DNA of 64,000 bases from Symbiodinium natans (lineage: Eukaryota; Sar; Dinophyceae; Suessiales; Symbiodiniaceae). Below, in pieces: positions 1 through 11,200 of the stretch (within the stretch, counting starts at the first letter, position 1; each line of letters starts with the position of its first letter). The position numbers and the translations under genes are program-made. The stretch spans positions 394,501 to 458,500 of the forward strand of contig CAJNDS010002246.1 in NCBI GenBank assembly GCA_905221605.1, written 5' to 3'. The notes under the pieces were generated by a model. That model saw only the letters and a list, made by a program, of their open reading frames with translations. It did not search any database and was not told the origin of the DNA.

Positions 1-524
1 TATGAGTTATCGTAAACCCGCAAATGCTTCACACGATCCCGGAATTGTCTGCAGGTTCTGCGGCCTTCCCGAAAAACAAAGTAGGGTTTAGGGTTTAGGG
101 CTCAAGAAGTAATAATAGCAACTAATCACCTAGCATATACTCTCAGTCAAGCACGCCTGGCCCACTTCTTCCTGAAGACAACTAACTCCAAACCCTGAAC
201 GCCTTACAGCCAGAACCCCGAACCCTGAACCACAAACAGAAACCCTAAACCCTAAATCCTAGGCTCGCATAACCCCAGATCCGTTTACGTACCCAATCGA
301 CATGGGGGTCGCTCTGAGTGAGGCTCCCGTTCTTTGATTCCATGTGCAATGGAACTGCTTATGAAGACGAGCCTCAAGAAACCAAACCCCTGAACTAACC
401 CTAAACCCTAAGATGTAGAGTTTAGGGTTTAGGGTTTAGGGTTTAGGGTTTAGGGTTTAGGGTTTAGGGTTTAGGGTTCAGGGCACATCGAGTTAACGGT
501 ACAGGGGTAAACCCTAAGATGCAC

Positions 525-603
525 CAAAGCCCAGCCTTTTCCGGAATCCAGTCTGCTTGGTGCATCCTGGCTGCAGGGGAAGCCGATCGACGTGGACCAA
601 CAG
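525..603 (-). CDS. Candidate exon, unknown product (LLVHVDRLPLQPGCTKQTGF)
   Basis: 26 residues with acceptor CCAAG| and donor GT (gtgcat). A further island at about 1012-1067 (QVNMSDTRVQMSFSRSLPG) is open on minus, but its plus strand is as good (KLREKLICTRVSDMFTWSA with donor GTGAGT). Confidence 0.4.
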
Positions 604-619
604 CTTGGCAAAACAAAAG

Positions 620-690
620 GGTTTAGGGTTTAGGGTTTAGGGTTTAGGGTTTAGGGTTTAGGGTTTAGGGTTTAGGGTTTAGGGTTTAGC
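620..690. repeat. Telomere array (TTTAGGG)
   Basis: About ten perfect units followed by a G-tract. A second array of eight units is at 421-477. Confidence 0.97.
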
Positions 691-1350
691 GGGGGTGGAG
701 GGGGGGGGGGGGGGGGGAGGGGAGGAAGTTTCACTATGATATGGGTAGTTCTTGAAAATTCGGGTCCCTTTTGGGGTCCTTTTGAGAGAGGGTGCCGTGC
801 TATATGAAGTAGGGTATATTTCTTGTACCCTGAAAAGGACACCAGGTACATACACTCACCAATATTAAACAGGAACCTTATATACACTCACCAAGAACAG
901 TAATATAAACCCTAAACCCTAAACCCGAAACCCTATACCCTAAACCCTGTTTCATATGGGGTACCCAAAAAGGGACCCATGTAGGGTTCCGGATCTTACG
1001 GGACAACCCAGGCAAGCTCCGCGAGAAGCTCATCTGCACGCGGGTATCCGACATGTTCACCTGGTCTGCGACGTGAGTTTTGCTTTTGGTGCCGGGGACC
1101 AGCAGGGGCTTCAAGGTTTGTGAGGGTTCTGGGCTGTTTCCTGCTGCCGAATTCCCGGGCAGCATGCTCAGGAGCATTGCCGGGGAGGTCTGGAAGGAAT
1201 GGGGAATGAGCTTCTTGGTAAAAAAAAAAAAAAAAACGGGTCTGGCGCCCCCAAAACCCTCAATTTGGGCTGTTCCGCCTTATACTAACAGTCGTCCATC
1301 ATCGCCAGCGCCTCCTGCTTCGAGGTCTCAGCGAGGCACGCAAACTTCAC

Positions 1351-1536
1351 GAAGTCCATCGGCGCGGTGCGTGTAGACCTTCCGGAGGTTGCGACTGTTT
1401 GCCCACTCTGGCCTGCCGCGAAGCACACGGAAGATCTGGCCCGGATCTGGGTGATCCGGGTCCTCACCCTTGCACAGAGAGTACCCCCAACGCGTCCAGG
1501 CATCGTTGTCTGCGCAGGTCCGGAACGCGTACTGGT
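1351..1536 (-). CDS. Candidate long exon, unknown product, abuts element A
   Basis: Reads YAFRTCADNDAWTRWGYSLC and on through GEDPDHPDPGQIFRVLRGRP, GC-rich with balanced residues. The acceptor TAG is the end of element A. A second open frame overlaps the 3' part (PMDFVKFACLAETSKQEALA, stop at 1285-1287), so there is a frameshift, an unseen short intron, or one frame is chance. Confidence 0.5.
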
Positions 1537-1537
1537 C

Positions 1538-1662
1538 TACAGGGTGGGGCCCCCTTTACTATACTAACTGTAGTTAAGGGACTTATAACCTAACTTAGGG
1601 TCCTTATAACCCAATTTAGGGCCCTTAGAACTCTACTGATAACTAGGGGGCCCCACCCTGTA
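1538..1662. mobile_element. Inverted-repeat element A, copy 1 (TACAGGGTGGGGCCCC)
   Basis: 125 bp bounded by TACAGGGTGGGGCCCC and its complement. Internally ttaagggacttataaccta. The lower end touches a minus-strand coding island, so the element supplies its AG acceptor. Confidence 0.9.
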
Positions 1663-1881
1663 GGTTGCAGAGGCTGCACTGCAGAGGCCTGTGTCATCGC
1701 CAGACGGATCCGGGGGATACCGCAGCTCCCAGCCCCCTATGATCCTCCCTTTTGGGCACGTTGACTTACTTCTCAAATAACTTGGGAATACCACATAACA
1801 CCAGGGGATAGGGTTTCGGGTTTAGGGCTTCGGCTTTGATAACCTTTGAAGCTTATAGTAAACCTTTGACTTACTTCGCTT

Positions 1882-1980
1882 GGGATGTTCACCCTTATAC
1901 TAGCAGTCCTTAATCGGGATTGTAGTACCCCCTAGTATACAATCCCTATTAAGGACTGCTAGTGTAAGGGGGAGAATCCC
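1882..1980. mobile_element. Inverted-repeat element B (GGGATGTTCCCCCTTATACTA)
   Basis: Ends gggatgttcacccttatac and gtgtaagggggagaatccc, inner arms agtccttaat and attaaggact. This is the type copy of a family seen at 20108, 23931 and 26690, and split at 59939. Confidence 0.9.
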
Positions 1981-2124
1981 TATTGTACGTCTCCGATAGC
2001 TAGGGAATGCCACGGTTTGAGATGGATAATTTGTACAGAGACAGGATCACCAAAAAACAATCAACTGCTGGCTAAGTAAGTAAAGTAAGGCACGAATGTC
2101 CCATGAGTAGACATGCCCACGAAC

Positions 2125-2178
2125 CGCCAAGTACGCTCTGCATGGGTGCTGGTTGTTGGCCTTCTCAGACTCCATTTG
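2125..2178 (-). CDS. Candidate exon, unknown product (QMESEKANNQHPCRAYLA)
   Basis: 18 residues, acceptor GCAG|CAA, donor GT (gttcgt). Confidence 0.45.
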
Positions 2179-2302
2179 CTGCCCTAAACCCTAAACTACC
2201 CTAAACCCTAGACCCTAAACCCTAAACCCTGAACCCTAAACCCTAAGAATCCTCCTAGCTCAGAGTACCGAAGCTGGCCCAGTGCTCAACCCAGAGATGT
2301 AT

Positions 2303-2545
2303 AGGGTTTAGGGTTTAGGGTTTAGGGTTAGGGTTTAAGGTTTAGGGTTTAGGGTTTAGGGTTTAGGGTTTAGGGTTTAGGGTTTAGGGTTTAGGGTTTA
2401 GGGTTTAGGGTTTAGGGTTTAGGGTTTAGGGTTTAGGGTTTAGGGTTTAGGGTTTAGGGTTTAGGGTTTAGGGTTTAGGGTTTAGGGTTTAGGGTTTAGG
2501 GTTTAGGGTTTAGGGTTTAGGGTTTAGGGTTTAGGGTTTAGGATT
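2303..2545. repeat. Telomere array (TTTAGGG), ~240 bp
   Basis: About 33 near-perfect TTTAGGG units, among the longest arrays. It starts and stops abruptly against unique sequence. Confidence 0.98.
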
Positions 2546-3126
2546 TAGGGATTCGAACTTTTCAAGTTATGGTAACACGCGGTCTACATGCAGAGACGCC
2601 GACCTCCAGAATTAGCATACACAAGGTCAAGGGTCCCTATACATTGCTGTTAGGTCGTGCAGAATACAGGAGGGACCTGAATAGCTAGACAACTTTTTGC
2701 CCGCCACTTTCCTCTAAACCCTTAGATAAGCCTAACCCCCCCCCCCCCCCAACAAAAAAAAAACAATGTACTAATAATCATAATAATAATCATAAGAACA
2801 GCTGTGGTATTGATAAAAATAATAAGAATAAAAACAAAAAAACTAACATCGTCAGAGCCACACTCTGTCCTCCAGGACCAGAGGACCTGCGTTCAAGCGT
2901 TACTTGAAGGTTCATGGGTACTGTCTCTACGGGTTGAGGGTTGAGGGTTGAGGGTTGAGATACTCAGTGAGATATCGCCATTCGATAACTCCGAAAAACA
3001 AAAACGGAACCACACCCTCTAACGACCCATGAACCGGGTTTGAAGCCTTTGAAGCCTAAACCCCGAGAAACCCTAAAGACTAAACCCTATACCCCAAACC
3101 CAAGAAACCTCAAAAGATTTTGTAGC

Positions 3127-3197
3127 TCAGGCTTCTTCCGTCTCTCCCTTGTCAACTCTGCTGTAGAGGTCGTCAGCTCTTTGACAGTACAGTCTGC
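3127..3197 (-). CDS. Candidate terminal exon, unknown product (YCQRADDLYSRVDKGETEEA)
   Basis: Reads RLYCQRADDLYSRVDKGETE then EA and TGA. Acceptor AG|GC after a pyrimidine-rich run. Looks like the C-terminus of a gene lying downstream of the H3-like gene on the same strand. Confidence 0.5.
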
Positions 3198-3546
3198 CTG
3201 CCTTTTTCTTTAAGGGGGCAGTTTAGGGTTTAGCCCTAAACCCTAGACCCGAAACCCTAAACCCTAAACCCTAGGGGTTTAGGGCTAAGGGTTTCGGGCT
3301 TAGGGGTGGTCATATCTGGGGCAATGAGGGATGAAAGGCAGCCCTCTATCCCATCCAAAAAGCACACACCCCACCCTCTGATCCCTGATCCCTAAACCCT
3401 AAACCCTAAACCCACCGCACGTTTAGGGCTTACGGGTCTATATAGGAGGGTTTAGGGGTTTTGGGCTTTGGAGTTTCCAGTGTTTTCGGTTCCGGTGCTT
3501 AAAACCTAGGGTTTTGTTGTTCGGGTGTTGGGGTTTTGGAGCTCAC

Positions 3547-3605
3547 GAACTGGGGCCTCGAGACGCGTTTTGTGAGCATCTTCTCATTGACCTCGATTTT
3601 GAAGC
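3547..3605 (-). CDS. Candidate exon, unknown product (FKIEVNEKMLTKRVSRPQF)
   Basis: 19 residues with good borders: acceptor AG|GC and donor GTGAGC. Strongly coding-like, no family recognised. It may join the island at 3127-3197, but the phase does not fit a simple GT splice. Confidence 0.5.
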
Positions 3606-4125
3606 CTCAAAAGCGACACGACCCCTTGGGAGGATCGGAGGTTGGGTTCAAGGTTCAGGGTACAAAGGCTTAGGCTTTAGGGTTTCGGGTTCGGGGTAGA
3701 AGGCTTTAGGCATCAGTGTTCCTGGTGTAAGGTCAGCAAGGTTCATGGTTCAGGGTTTAGGGCTTAGGGTTGGGGCTCTGGTTAGGGCGTCTATGCCTTT
3801 CCAGAAGTCACACAGGGTACTGGAAATTGGGGAGTTTAGGGTTTAGGGTGTAGGGCTTAGGGTTTAGGGTTTAGGCTCCCTCGGGCATGGGTGTGAGAAC
3901 TAACGGGTCTAGGATTCGGGTTGGGCTTTAATCACTCTCGCCTAAACGTACTGGTTCTTCGAAGGGAACTAGGGAATTAGGTACAGTACATACCCAAAAA
4001 CACCCCTTAAAAGGGGCAATACGGGATAAAGAGTCTATTAAAACCCTAAACCCTAAACCCTAAACCCTAAACCCTAAACCCTAAACCCTAAAAGGCCCCA
4101 CACCCACGCCTCGCTCACCTCTCAC

Positions 4126-4189
4126 CCACAACCCTGACTCCCATTTTCCTCAGCCCACTCCATGTTCTTCGGCAACGGGCGCTGTATCA
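4126..4189 (-). CDS. Candidate exon, unknown product (QRPLPKNMEWAEENG)
   Basis: Acceptor after ctatacag, donor GTGAGAG. The plus strand here is also open (HSMFFGNGRCIT), so strand is not certain. Confidence 0.4.
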
Positions 4190-4844
4190 CTGTATAGAAT
4201 CTGAGGAAACGCATTCCTTAAGACCGTGTCAGGCCTCGAGTTGAAGGTTTGGACTTTCAGGCTCAGTGGCCTTAGGGTTTAGGGTTTACGGTTTAGGGTT
4301 TAGGGTTTAGGCTTTAGGGTTTAAGGCTCAGTGGCCTACGGGAGGGATGCTTGCACATCCCTCAACCCCCCCCTCCCCAGGGGAGATGGAGCGGATGAGA
4401 CCGTGAGCCAGGAGTTGTGACTACGTTGGCCCGTCTGGCTGCCTGCTTCCGCACAGCGACCCTTAAACGCAAATCCAAAACCTTCAAAATTAAAACCCCA
4501 AGAGGGTTTTGAAGGCAACCCCAAAATCCCTATAAACCCTATGAACACTAAACCCTTACCCCTAAAACCCCAAAACCCCTTAACTCCCGAGGGGCCTAGC
4601 GGGCACCGTCTAAAACCCTCTTCCAAGCTCGGCAACCCTAAACCCTAAACCCAAAACCCTAAACCCTAAACCCTAAACCCTAAACCCTAACCCTCTCAGC
4701 GGAAGCTGGACTGTCAAAGCAGGGAGGCGGGTGAGTCCGCCACATGTGAGGGGACTCAAGGACCCCACATAAGGGACCCTAAACCCTAAACCCTGTTTGA
4801 GGTTTTCCAGGGTTTATAGGGTTCAAAGGGTAGAGGGGTTTTTG

Positions 4845-5100
4845 CATATATATATATATATGTACATAAAAAGAAGAGATACAAATATAAATCTAAATAT
4901 AAAAATAGATATAAATCTAAATATAAATATAAATGCAAAAACAAATAGACACATAGAAATAAATATAAATATAAATATACATGTAAATGAAAATTTCAAT
5001 AAAAATTTGAATATCAATAAATATGTCAGTAAAAATAAAATTATAAATATAAATAACTATAATACAATATACATATATATATATATATTATTTATATATA
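4845..5100. repeat. AT-rich (AAATATAAAT) minisatellite
   Basis: (TA)n at both ends and degenerate aaatataaat units between. The Asn/Ile-rich frame over it is an artefact. Confidence 0.9.
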
Positions 5101-5519
5101 ATGCTTATTCCCGGCAGTCCGTCACCCTGAGCCTAAGCCCTACGGCGTCGTAGCACAGCCGGAGTAGGCAGCACGAACAGCGTTCAAGGAGGCCGCTTAG
5201 AGGCAGTCCACGCGCTTAGGGCCTTAAGAAGAAGTTTTGGGGGGGGTTTAGGGGTTTGGGGTTTAGGGTTTCGGGTTTAGGTTTTAGGGTTTGGGGTTTG
5301 GGGTTCGGGGTTTGGGGGTTTAGGGTTAGGGGCTTTGGGGAGGGAACCTTGGGTTTCACCCTAAACCCTAAACCCTAAACCCTAAACCCTATATCCCCCT
5401 TGAACCCCCTTCCCTTGAGGACCCTATCCCCTAAACCGTCAAAACTGCAGGCGGCCCTCACCCCCGAGGCCTAAGCCCCTGAATCTCAGCGGCGCCCCGC
5501 TCCGCAGCCTAAACCTCCT

Positions 5520-5690
5520 CCAGTTTGGGGTTTCAGGGTTTTAGGGATGTTTAGGGTTTTAGGGTTTTGGGGTTTTAGGGTTTAGGGATGTTTAGGGTTT
5601 TAGGGTTCAGGGATGTTTAGGGTTTTAGGGTTCAGGGATGTTTAGGGTTTTAGGGTTTTTGGGCTTTAGCGTTTTAGGGTTTAGGGGTGG
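5520..5690. repeat. ~29 bp tandem repeat (agggatgtttagggttttagggttc)
   Basis: Four imperfect copies built from telomere-like pieces. Confidence 0.85.
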
Positions 5691-5696
5691 CATCTG

Positions 5697-5741
5697 CCCC
5701 GGCACGGCTCCTTGTAGTGGTACAGGGAAGGGCAGCCATCA
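5697..5741 (-). CDS. Candidate exon, unknown product (DGCPSLYHYKEPC)
   Basis: Cys/His-rich island after acceptor ctgcag. No family recognised. Confidence 0.4.
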
Positions 5742-6249
5742 CTGCAGGGCGATAGAGAAACCTTCTTTGCGGGTTTTCAGTGGGGAATGAGGGAATTAGG
5801 CACCTTCTATGATCCCTTAAAGGGATAGGTATAAGGCTTAGGGTTTAGAACTTAGCGATTTTAGGGTTCAGGACTTGGGTGGGTTTAGGGTTTAATTGAC
5901 CCTATACTTCCGGGGACCTAATCGTTAGGTTAGCAGAAGCCGTCTGCGTACTTTCCTGACCCTCTCCAAACCCCATTTGCAAGCCCCAAACCCTAAACTC
6001 TGCCCTAACCAACCTGCACCCAGCAGCCTATAAAACCCTAAACCATGCAGACCTCCACACCAAAACCCTAAACTCTCAGAAATAAACCCCAAACCCTAAA
6101 CGCTAAACCCTAAACCCTTAACCCTAAACCCTAAGCCCTAAACCCTAAACACCAACGGCCCTTTTTTAACGCGGCGGCGCCCTTCCCAGGCGTCATGCGA
6201 AAGGTCCCGAGGCCTTTGTGCGAAACCCGGTCGGCTCCATGTCTTGGCA

Positions 6250-6410
6250 GCCCAGTAACCATGTTGTGGTAAGGGCACCCTTTTTGGCCTGAGGGTTTAG
6301 GGTTTAGGGTTTAGTAAAGGGTTTAGGGTTTAGGGTTTAGGGTTTAGGGTTTAGTCCATAAGGGAACCTGGAACCAAAAAAAGGGGAGAAGGGCACCACC
6401 GGGCTAGCGA
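6250..6410. mobile_element. Element D split by a telomere array
   Basis: cccagtaaccatg...cacccttttttgg arm, then TTTAGGG units 6293-6354, then aaaaaaaggggagaagggca arm. Confidence 0.75.
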
Positions 6411-7675
6411 GCTTTATAGGGATCCCTAAACCCTAAGCCCTATCGACCAGAACCCCAACGGCCGTAGGGCGACAAGCCGAACCCTGAAGCCTGAACGTGC
6501 AGTTTGGGCAGGCAAACCCTAAACCCAAAACCCTAAACCCTACATCCCAGCAGTTCCCGTAAACCTAAGCCACCTATAGATCCACAATAAGCAGAAACTG
6601 GTTAACATATTCGTTAGGCTTAGGGGGGAGGGTTTAGGTTTCGGGGTTTAGGAGTTTACAAATGCACAAAAGCAACTTAACGGCAGCAATGGTCTTGGTA
6701 GAAACACTCATCAAGCAACAATACTAGCAATGCCAATCCTCGTGGTGGAAGCAGTAGCCTCAAGAAACAGAAGGCTTATACATAGAGCCTGATCCCCAAA
6801 ACTTAGTCAAACCCTGATTCAGGGCTTAGGCCGGGCTACGGCGTGAGGCACCTCAGCCTAATATTGGGGTCGGCATACGGCATAGTTACTAGAAGTATCC
6901 CCTTGTGGTCCCTTTCTACATATACCATCAGAACCCCCAAAACCCTTTTCGAATTATGGAGGCCCCTATATTAGTCGCACAAAGACCTCTGGAAAAGCGC
7001 GCATGGACAGACTGGAAAGCTTTGCTCTCTGAACGAGACTCATGCGAACAGCTTTTGCGGCTTCGCATTCTTTTTTGCAGATGCCCCCTCTACCGGTAGG
7101 AGTTCTAGACCCTAAACCCTTAACCCTAAACCCTAAACCCCAAACTCTAAACCCTAAACCCTAAACCTAGCGACTTCGGTGCCTGAGCGGCTTAGGTGGG
7201 CTACCAAGAAGCCCCACTGAAAGGCGTGCTCTTCCCTAGTTTGGTATTAAAATCTTGCTGAATTCGTGTAGAAACCCTATACCCTAAACCCTAAACCCTA
7301 AACCCTAAACCCTTAACCCTAAACCCTAAACCCTAAACCCTAACTGGTGTAGGCCCTACACTCCCCCTTCGAAGGACCAGGAATGGCAGGACGTCTGGTC
7401 ACGTCATCTCCTAATGGCCCGGCGTTTGGGGCCTGTGCATCAAGGGAGGGATCTGGTTTAGGGTTTAGGGTTTAGGGCTTAGGGTTTAGGGTTTAGGGTT
7501 TAGGGATTTGGGGTTGGGGTTTGGGGTTTGGGGTTTGGGGTAGAGCTTCTACCCTCCAACAAACCGACCCCAAGCTTCATGCGGCGTACCCGAGGTACCT
7601 ACGCTAAACCCTGAACCCTAAGCCCTAAGTCCTAACCCTTTTGAAACGGGACAAACGGTCCAAATAGCGATGTCG

Positions 7676-7754
7676 TAGATACTTGGGGCCTTAAAGGGCT
7701 TCCTATAGAGTAGCTTTGTAGGGCCCAAGTATATGCTATGTAGGTACATGGACC
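7676..7754. mobile_element. Inverted-repeat element C
   Basis: tagatacttggggccttaaa and its complement-like right arm cccaagtatatgctatgtag, ending gtacatggaccc. Confidence 0.8.
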
Positions 7755-7813
7755 CTGAAGCCTAAACCCTAAACTCTAAACCCTAGACCCCAAAGCCCCC
7801 CTTTCCAGGCTCC

Positions 7814-7881
7814 TACAAGGAGGGACTCAGGTTATAAGTCCCTTAACTATAGTTAGTATAGTAACGGGGCCCCTCCTTGTA
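7814..7881. mobile_element. Inverted-repeat element A-like, short copy
   Basis: 68 bp with ends TACAAGGAGGG / CCCTCCTTGTA and an internal ataagtcccttaactatagt matching family A in reverse. Confidence 0.75.
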
Positions 7882-8203
7882 TATAGGCACATGGACCCTT
7901 AGCGTTTGTGCACTCATAACCACGAAACTTAAGTAAGGTACCCATGGACCCTGCGACAAACCCTTCCCATAGTTCAACAAAGAACTATCGTACAGGTTCT
8001 CGGCCCCTAACCCGAACCCAAAACCTGAAACCTTTGGCGGGGGGTTGCGTGTCGGGGTTCAGGGCTCAGGGTTCAGGCTTCAGGGTTCAGGGTTCAGGGT
8101 TTAGGGTTTAGGGTTTAGGATTTAGGGTTTAGGGTTTAGGTTTTAGGGTTTAGGGTTTAGGAGTTTAGGGTTTAGGGTTTAGGGGGTCCTGAAACCCCAA
8201 ACC

Positions 8204-8271
8204 CTAAACTACCCCAGCCGCCTTCGAGAGCTGTCCCACGTCCAGCTGCCATTGAGCCGGCGGCACAGGAC
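8204..8271 (-). CDS. H3-like terminal exon h11, candidate
   Basis: In phase after h10, reads GPVPPAQWQLDVGQLSKAAG then VV and a TAG supplied by a telomere-like unit (8204-8206). Canonical H3 ends soon after alpha-3, so this would be an extension. A GT donor before the stop is also possible, so the true end is uncertain. Confidence 0.4.
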
Positions 8272-11200
8272 CTTGCGATCGACTTAGAGGTGTAGTGTTT
8301 GGGGGGCTTATTGTTTTGGGGTGGGATGAGAGTTTAGGCTTTAGGGTTTAGGGTTTAGGGTTTAGGGTTTCAACCTGAAACCTTGAACTGAATATGCGAC
8401 GTGAGCAGACCCAGAGCTCACCCGCTGTCGCCCGGCTCATCAGCTCCTTTGCACCCCTTCGCGCAGAGATAGGGTTTAGGGTTTAGGGCTTAGGGTTTAG
8501 GGTTTCGGGTGTGGGGTGTAGGGTTTAGGGTTTAGGGTTTAGGGTGTGGGGTGTAGGGTTTAGGGTTTAGGGCTTTCGGAACGCAGCGACCCAAAAAACC
8601 AGAAACCTAAACCAAAAGAAAAAGAACCCTAAAACCCTAAACCTTGAACCCCTAGACTCAAAGAGCTTGAAATATTTATCAACCCTAAACCCTAAACACA
8701 AACCCTATACCCTAAACCCTAAACCCTAAGCCTTAAGCCTTAAGCCCTACAAGCCCTCAGCCGGCCCTAAACCCTAAACCCTACACCCCCCTTAAACTCC
8801 CGAAACCCCCGCAACTCCCTAAACCCCCCAAACCCCCGAAACTCCCTAAACCCCCGAAACCCCCGAAACCCCCTACACCCCCTAAACCCCCGAAACTCCC
8901 GAAACCCCCTAACCCCCCTAAACCCCCGAAACCCCCTAAACCCCCTAAACCCCAAAGCTTTCAACACCCGGTTGAAGACTGGCGACGAGGTCGTTGGGCA
9001 TGATCGTCACGCGCTTGCAGTGAACCGCGCAAACATTCCTGAGTGGGGCGGCTTAGGGTTTAGGGTTTAGGGCTTAGGGCTTAGGGTTTAGGGTTTAGGG
9101 TTTAGGGTTTAGGGTTTAGGGTTTAGGGTTTAGGGTTTCGGGTTTCGGGTTTCGGGTTTCGGGTTTCGGGTTTCGGGGCTCTTGGGTGTTCATGTGGTGC
9201 TCTTTACGGGGTGCTAGGGGGGACTAGAAGGATACTCGTACTATGTATAGCTCCCATATACTTCACTCCATTGGTTCCCTATCACTTCGGCAAGTGCTAA
9301 CATAACGAGGCCGTGCCGAAACCCGAGGCTTAAACCCTAAACCCTAAACCCTAAACCCTAACCCCAAACCCTAAACCCTAAACCTATGCTGAGAGCTTGC
9401 GGATTCGACGCCCTCAGCCAAACACTCACAGATTTCAGGCTTTAGGGTTCTCTCGACGCCCCTGAAGTTTGTATGCTTGATTGGCAGGTCTTCCCTTAGT
9501 ACTCCCAAGCCTCCTCAACATCTGCCGAGGTCACCCGGAACCATCCTAAACAACCGTGACTCAATGATGATAATAATTATGGAGGTTGCGGTACAAGTTT
9601 CGCGTTTAGGGTTTAGGGCCCAAAAAAGTTCACATAATGCAAGGGTTATCTTATGTGCTAGGGAATCTGGGGGCAGCAGCCCTCCACCCGAAACCCCCGC
9701 ATTCAACTCACCCCGAAGCCCTAAACCCTAAACCCTAAACCCTACACCCTAAACCCTAAACCCTAAACCCTAAACCTTCAGGTCAGCGGCATGTCCTCGA
9801 AAAGTCCCACCAGCATGCTTTCGCAGGCCTCCTGCAACGCCAAGAGCCCCTGGGTGTCCATCCGGTACCTGCGGCTCTGTAGGGCTCTGTGAGGTTTGTT
9901 TAGGGTTTAGGGTTTAGGGTTTAGGGTTTAGGGTTTAGAGTTTAGAGGGTCTAGAGTATAGGGTTGAGGGCTTTGGGGGTTTACAGGAGTTTCGGGTTCT
10001 AGGGCTTCGGGCTAAACAAAATGCAACGGATTCAGGGTGCTTTCGGGTTCAGGGACCCACGGGCTTGGGTCAGAGGCTTGGGTGTAGGAGTTCAACCGTT
10101 TAGAGACCAATGGGTGGAGAAACCCTACCGGGAGCTGGGTTTAGGGTTTAGGGGTTTAGGGGTTTAGGGTTTAGGGTTTAGGGTTGGGGGTTTAGGGTTT
10201 AGGGTTTAGGGGTGGGTTCGGAGGAGAGATGGTCCGACACCAATTTCACGGGCGTTCCAGCCGGGGAGTGTGAGAGCACACAAAAACAACCAGATAAGGC
10301 TTGCAAGACCTCGCCGTTATGATCAACTCTGCGTATGCGGTGTTCGCTACTGTGCTGAACAATGTCTGTCCCTCGATTTCGTTTCGGTCTTTCATTGACG
10401 ATGCTAAGTTTTGGACCCCAGAAAACAACAGAGGTGAGTTAGCTAATGCTTTAAGCTGTGTTGAGCAGTTCGATCAGAGTATTGGACAAGTCCTGAACCC
10501 CGAAAAAACGACATTGTTGACGAAGCGCCAAGCCAAAGCTGACCGTTTTCTTAGAGAAGTAGGCCGTCAGAGCTTTCGCCGTAAGAAAACAGTCAAGTCC
10601 TTGGGTTATACTCAGTCTTGCAGGCTCAAAGGCAGCGTCTCTATCCAAAACGAACGAGCTGCAAAGGCATGCCAGATGCTGCGAAAGATTGCCGTGTTAC
10701 CCTTGACCCAACAGCAAAAGCAGATTCACATACATTCAAATGCTCACTCTAAATGGGTTTACGGTTCTGAAATACAAGCTCCCTCCGCGCGCGCCCTGCA
10801 TAGCGTCCGTTCAGCTGTTGTGGCTTGTTTATTTAAGAAGAACCCTGTTCGGTGCCCCTTTTTGAGTATGGCTACCCGTGCTGACCCCTTTCTCGACCCT
10901 TTTGGTAAGTGGGCTCTGCACTCATTTTGCAAGCTTAGAAAGATGATTCGGAAGCATCCCGGTCCTGCAGTGCGGGTTCTTGCTAATGCTCAGGGTCTGG
11001 CCGGCAAAGTGCAACAGACTAGCAATGGTGTAGCAGCCGTCTTTGCCTTTCTATGTCAGGAACTGCAATGGTCCATTCTTGATGCGGAAAACTTTGTTGT
11101 CCTTACCCCGCAGCGCGGAGAAATCTGCTTAGCAGCGGGAAGCTCTCAACACTTCAAGGATGAGCTCGGAGTTGCAGTCCGGACGTATCTTCTTCGAAAA

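Larger units (their letters stand above)
6411..8203. other. Between the H3-like end and the next minus-strand islands
   Basis: Many short telomere tracts in both orientations, elements A-like and C (7676-7881). Plus-strand islands at 6953-7100 and 7386-7430 (DVWSRHLLMARRLGP) are open but unassigned. Confidence 0.5.

Noticed and set aside
4797-5153. Asn/Ile/Lys-rich 118-residue frame
   Set aside because: AT minisatellite sequence; low complexity, no start context.
8767-8967. Gly-Phe-Arg repeat protein on minus
   Set aside because: Direct translation of CCCCTAAA/CCCCGAAA units next to the real H3-like exon.
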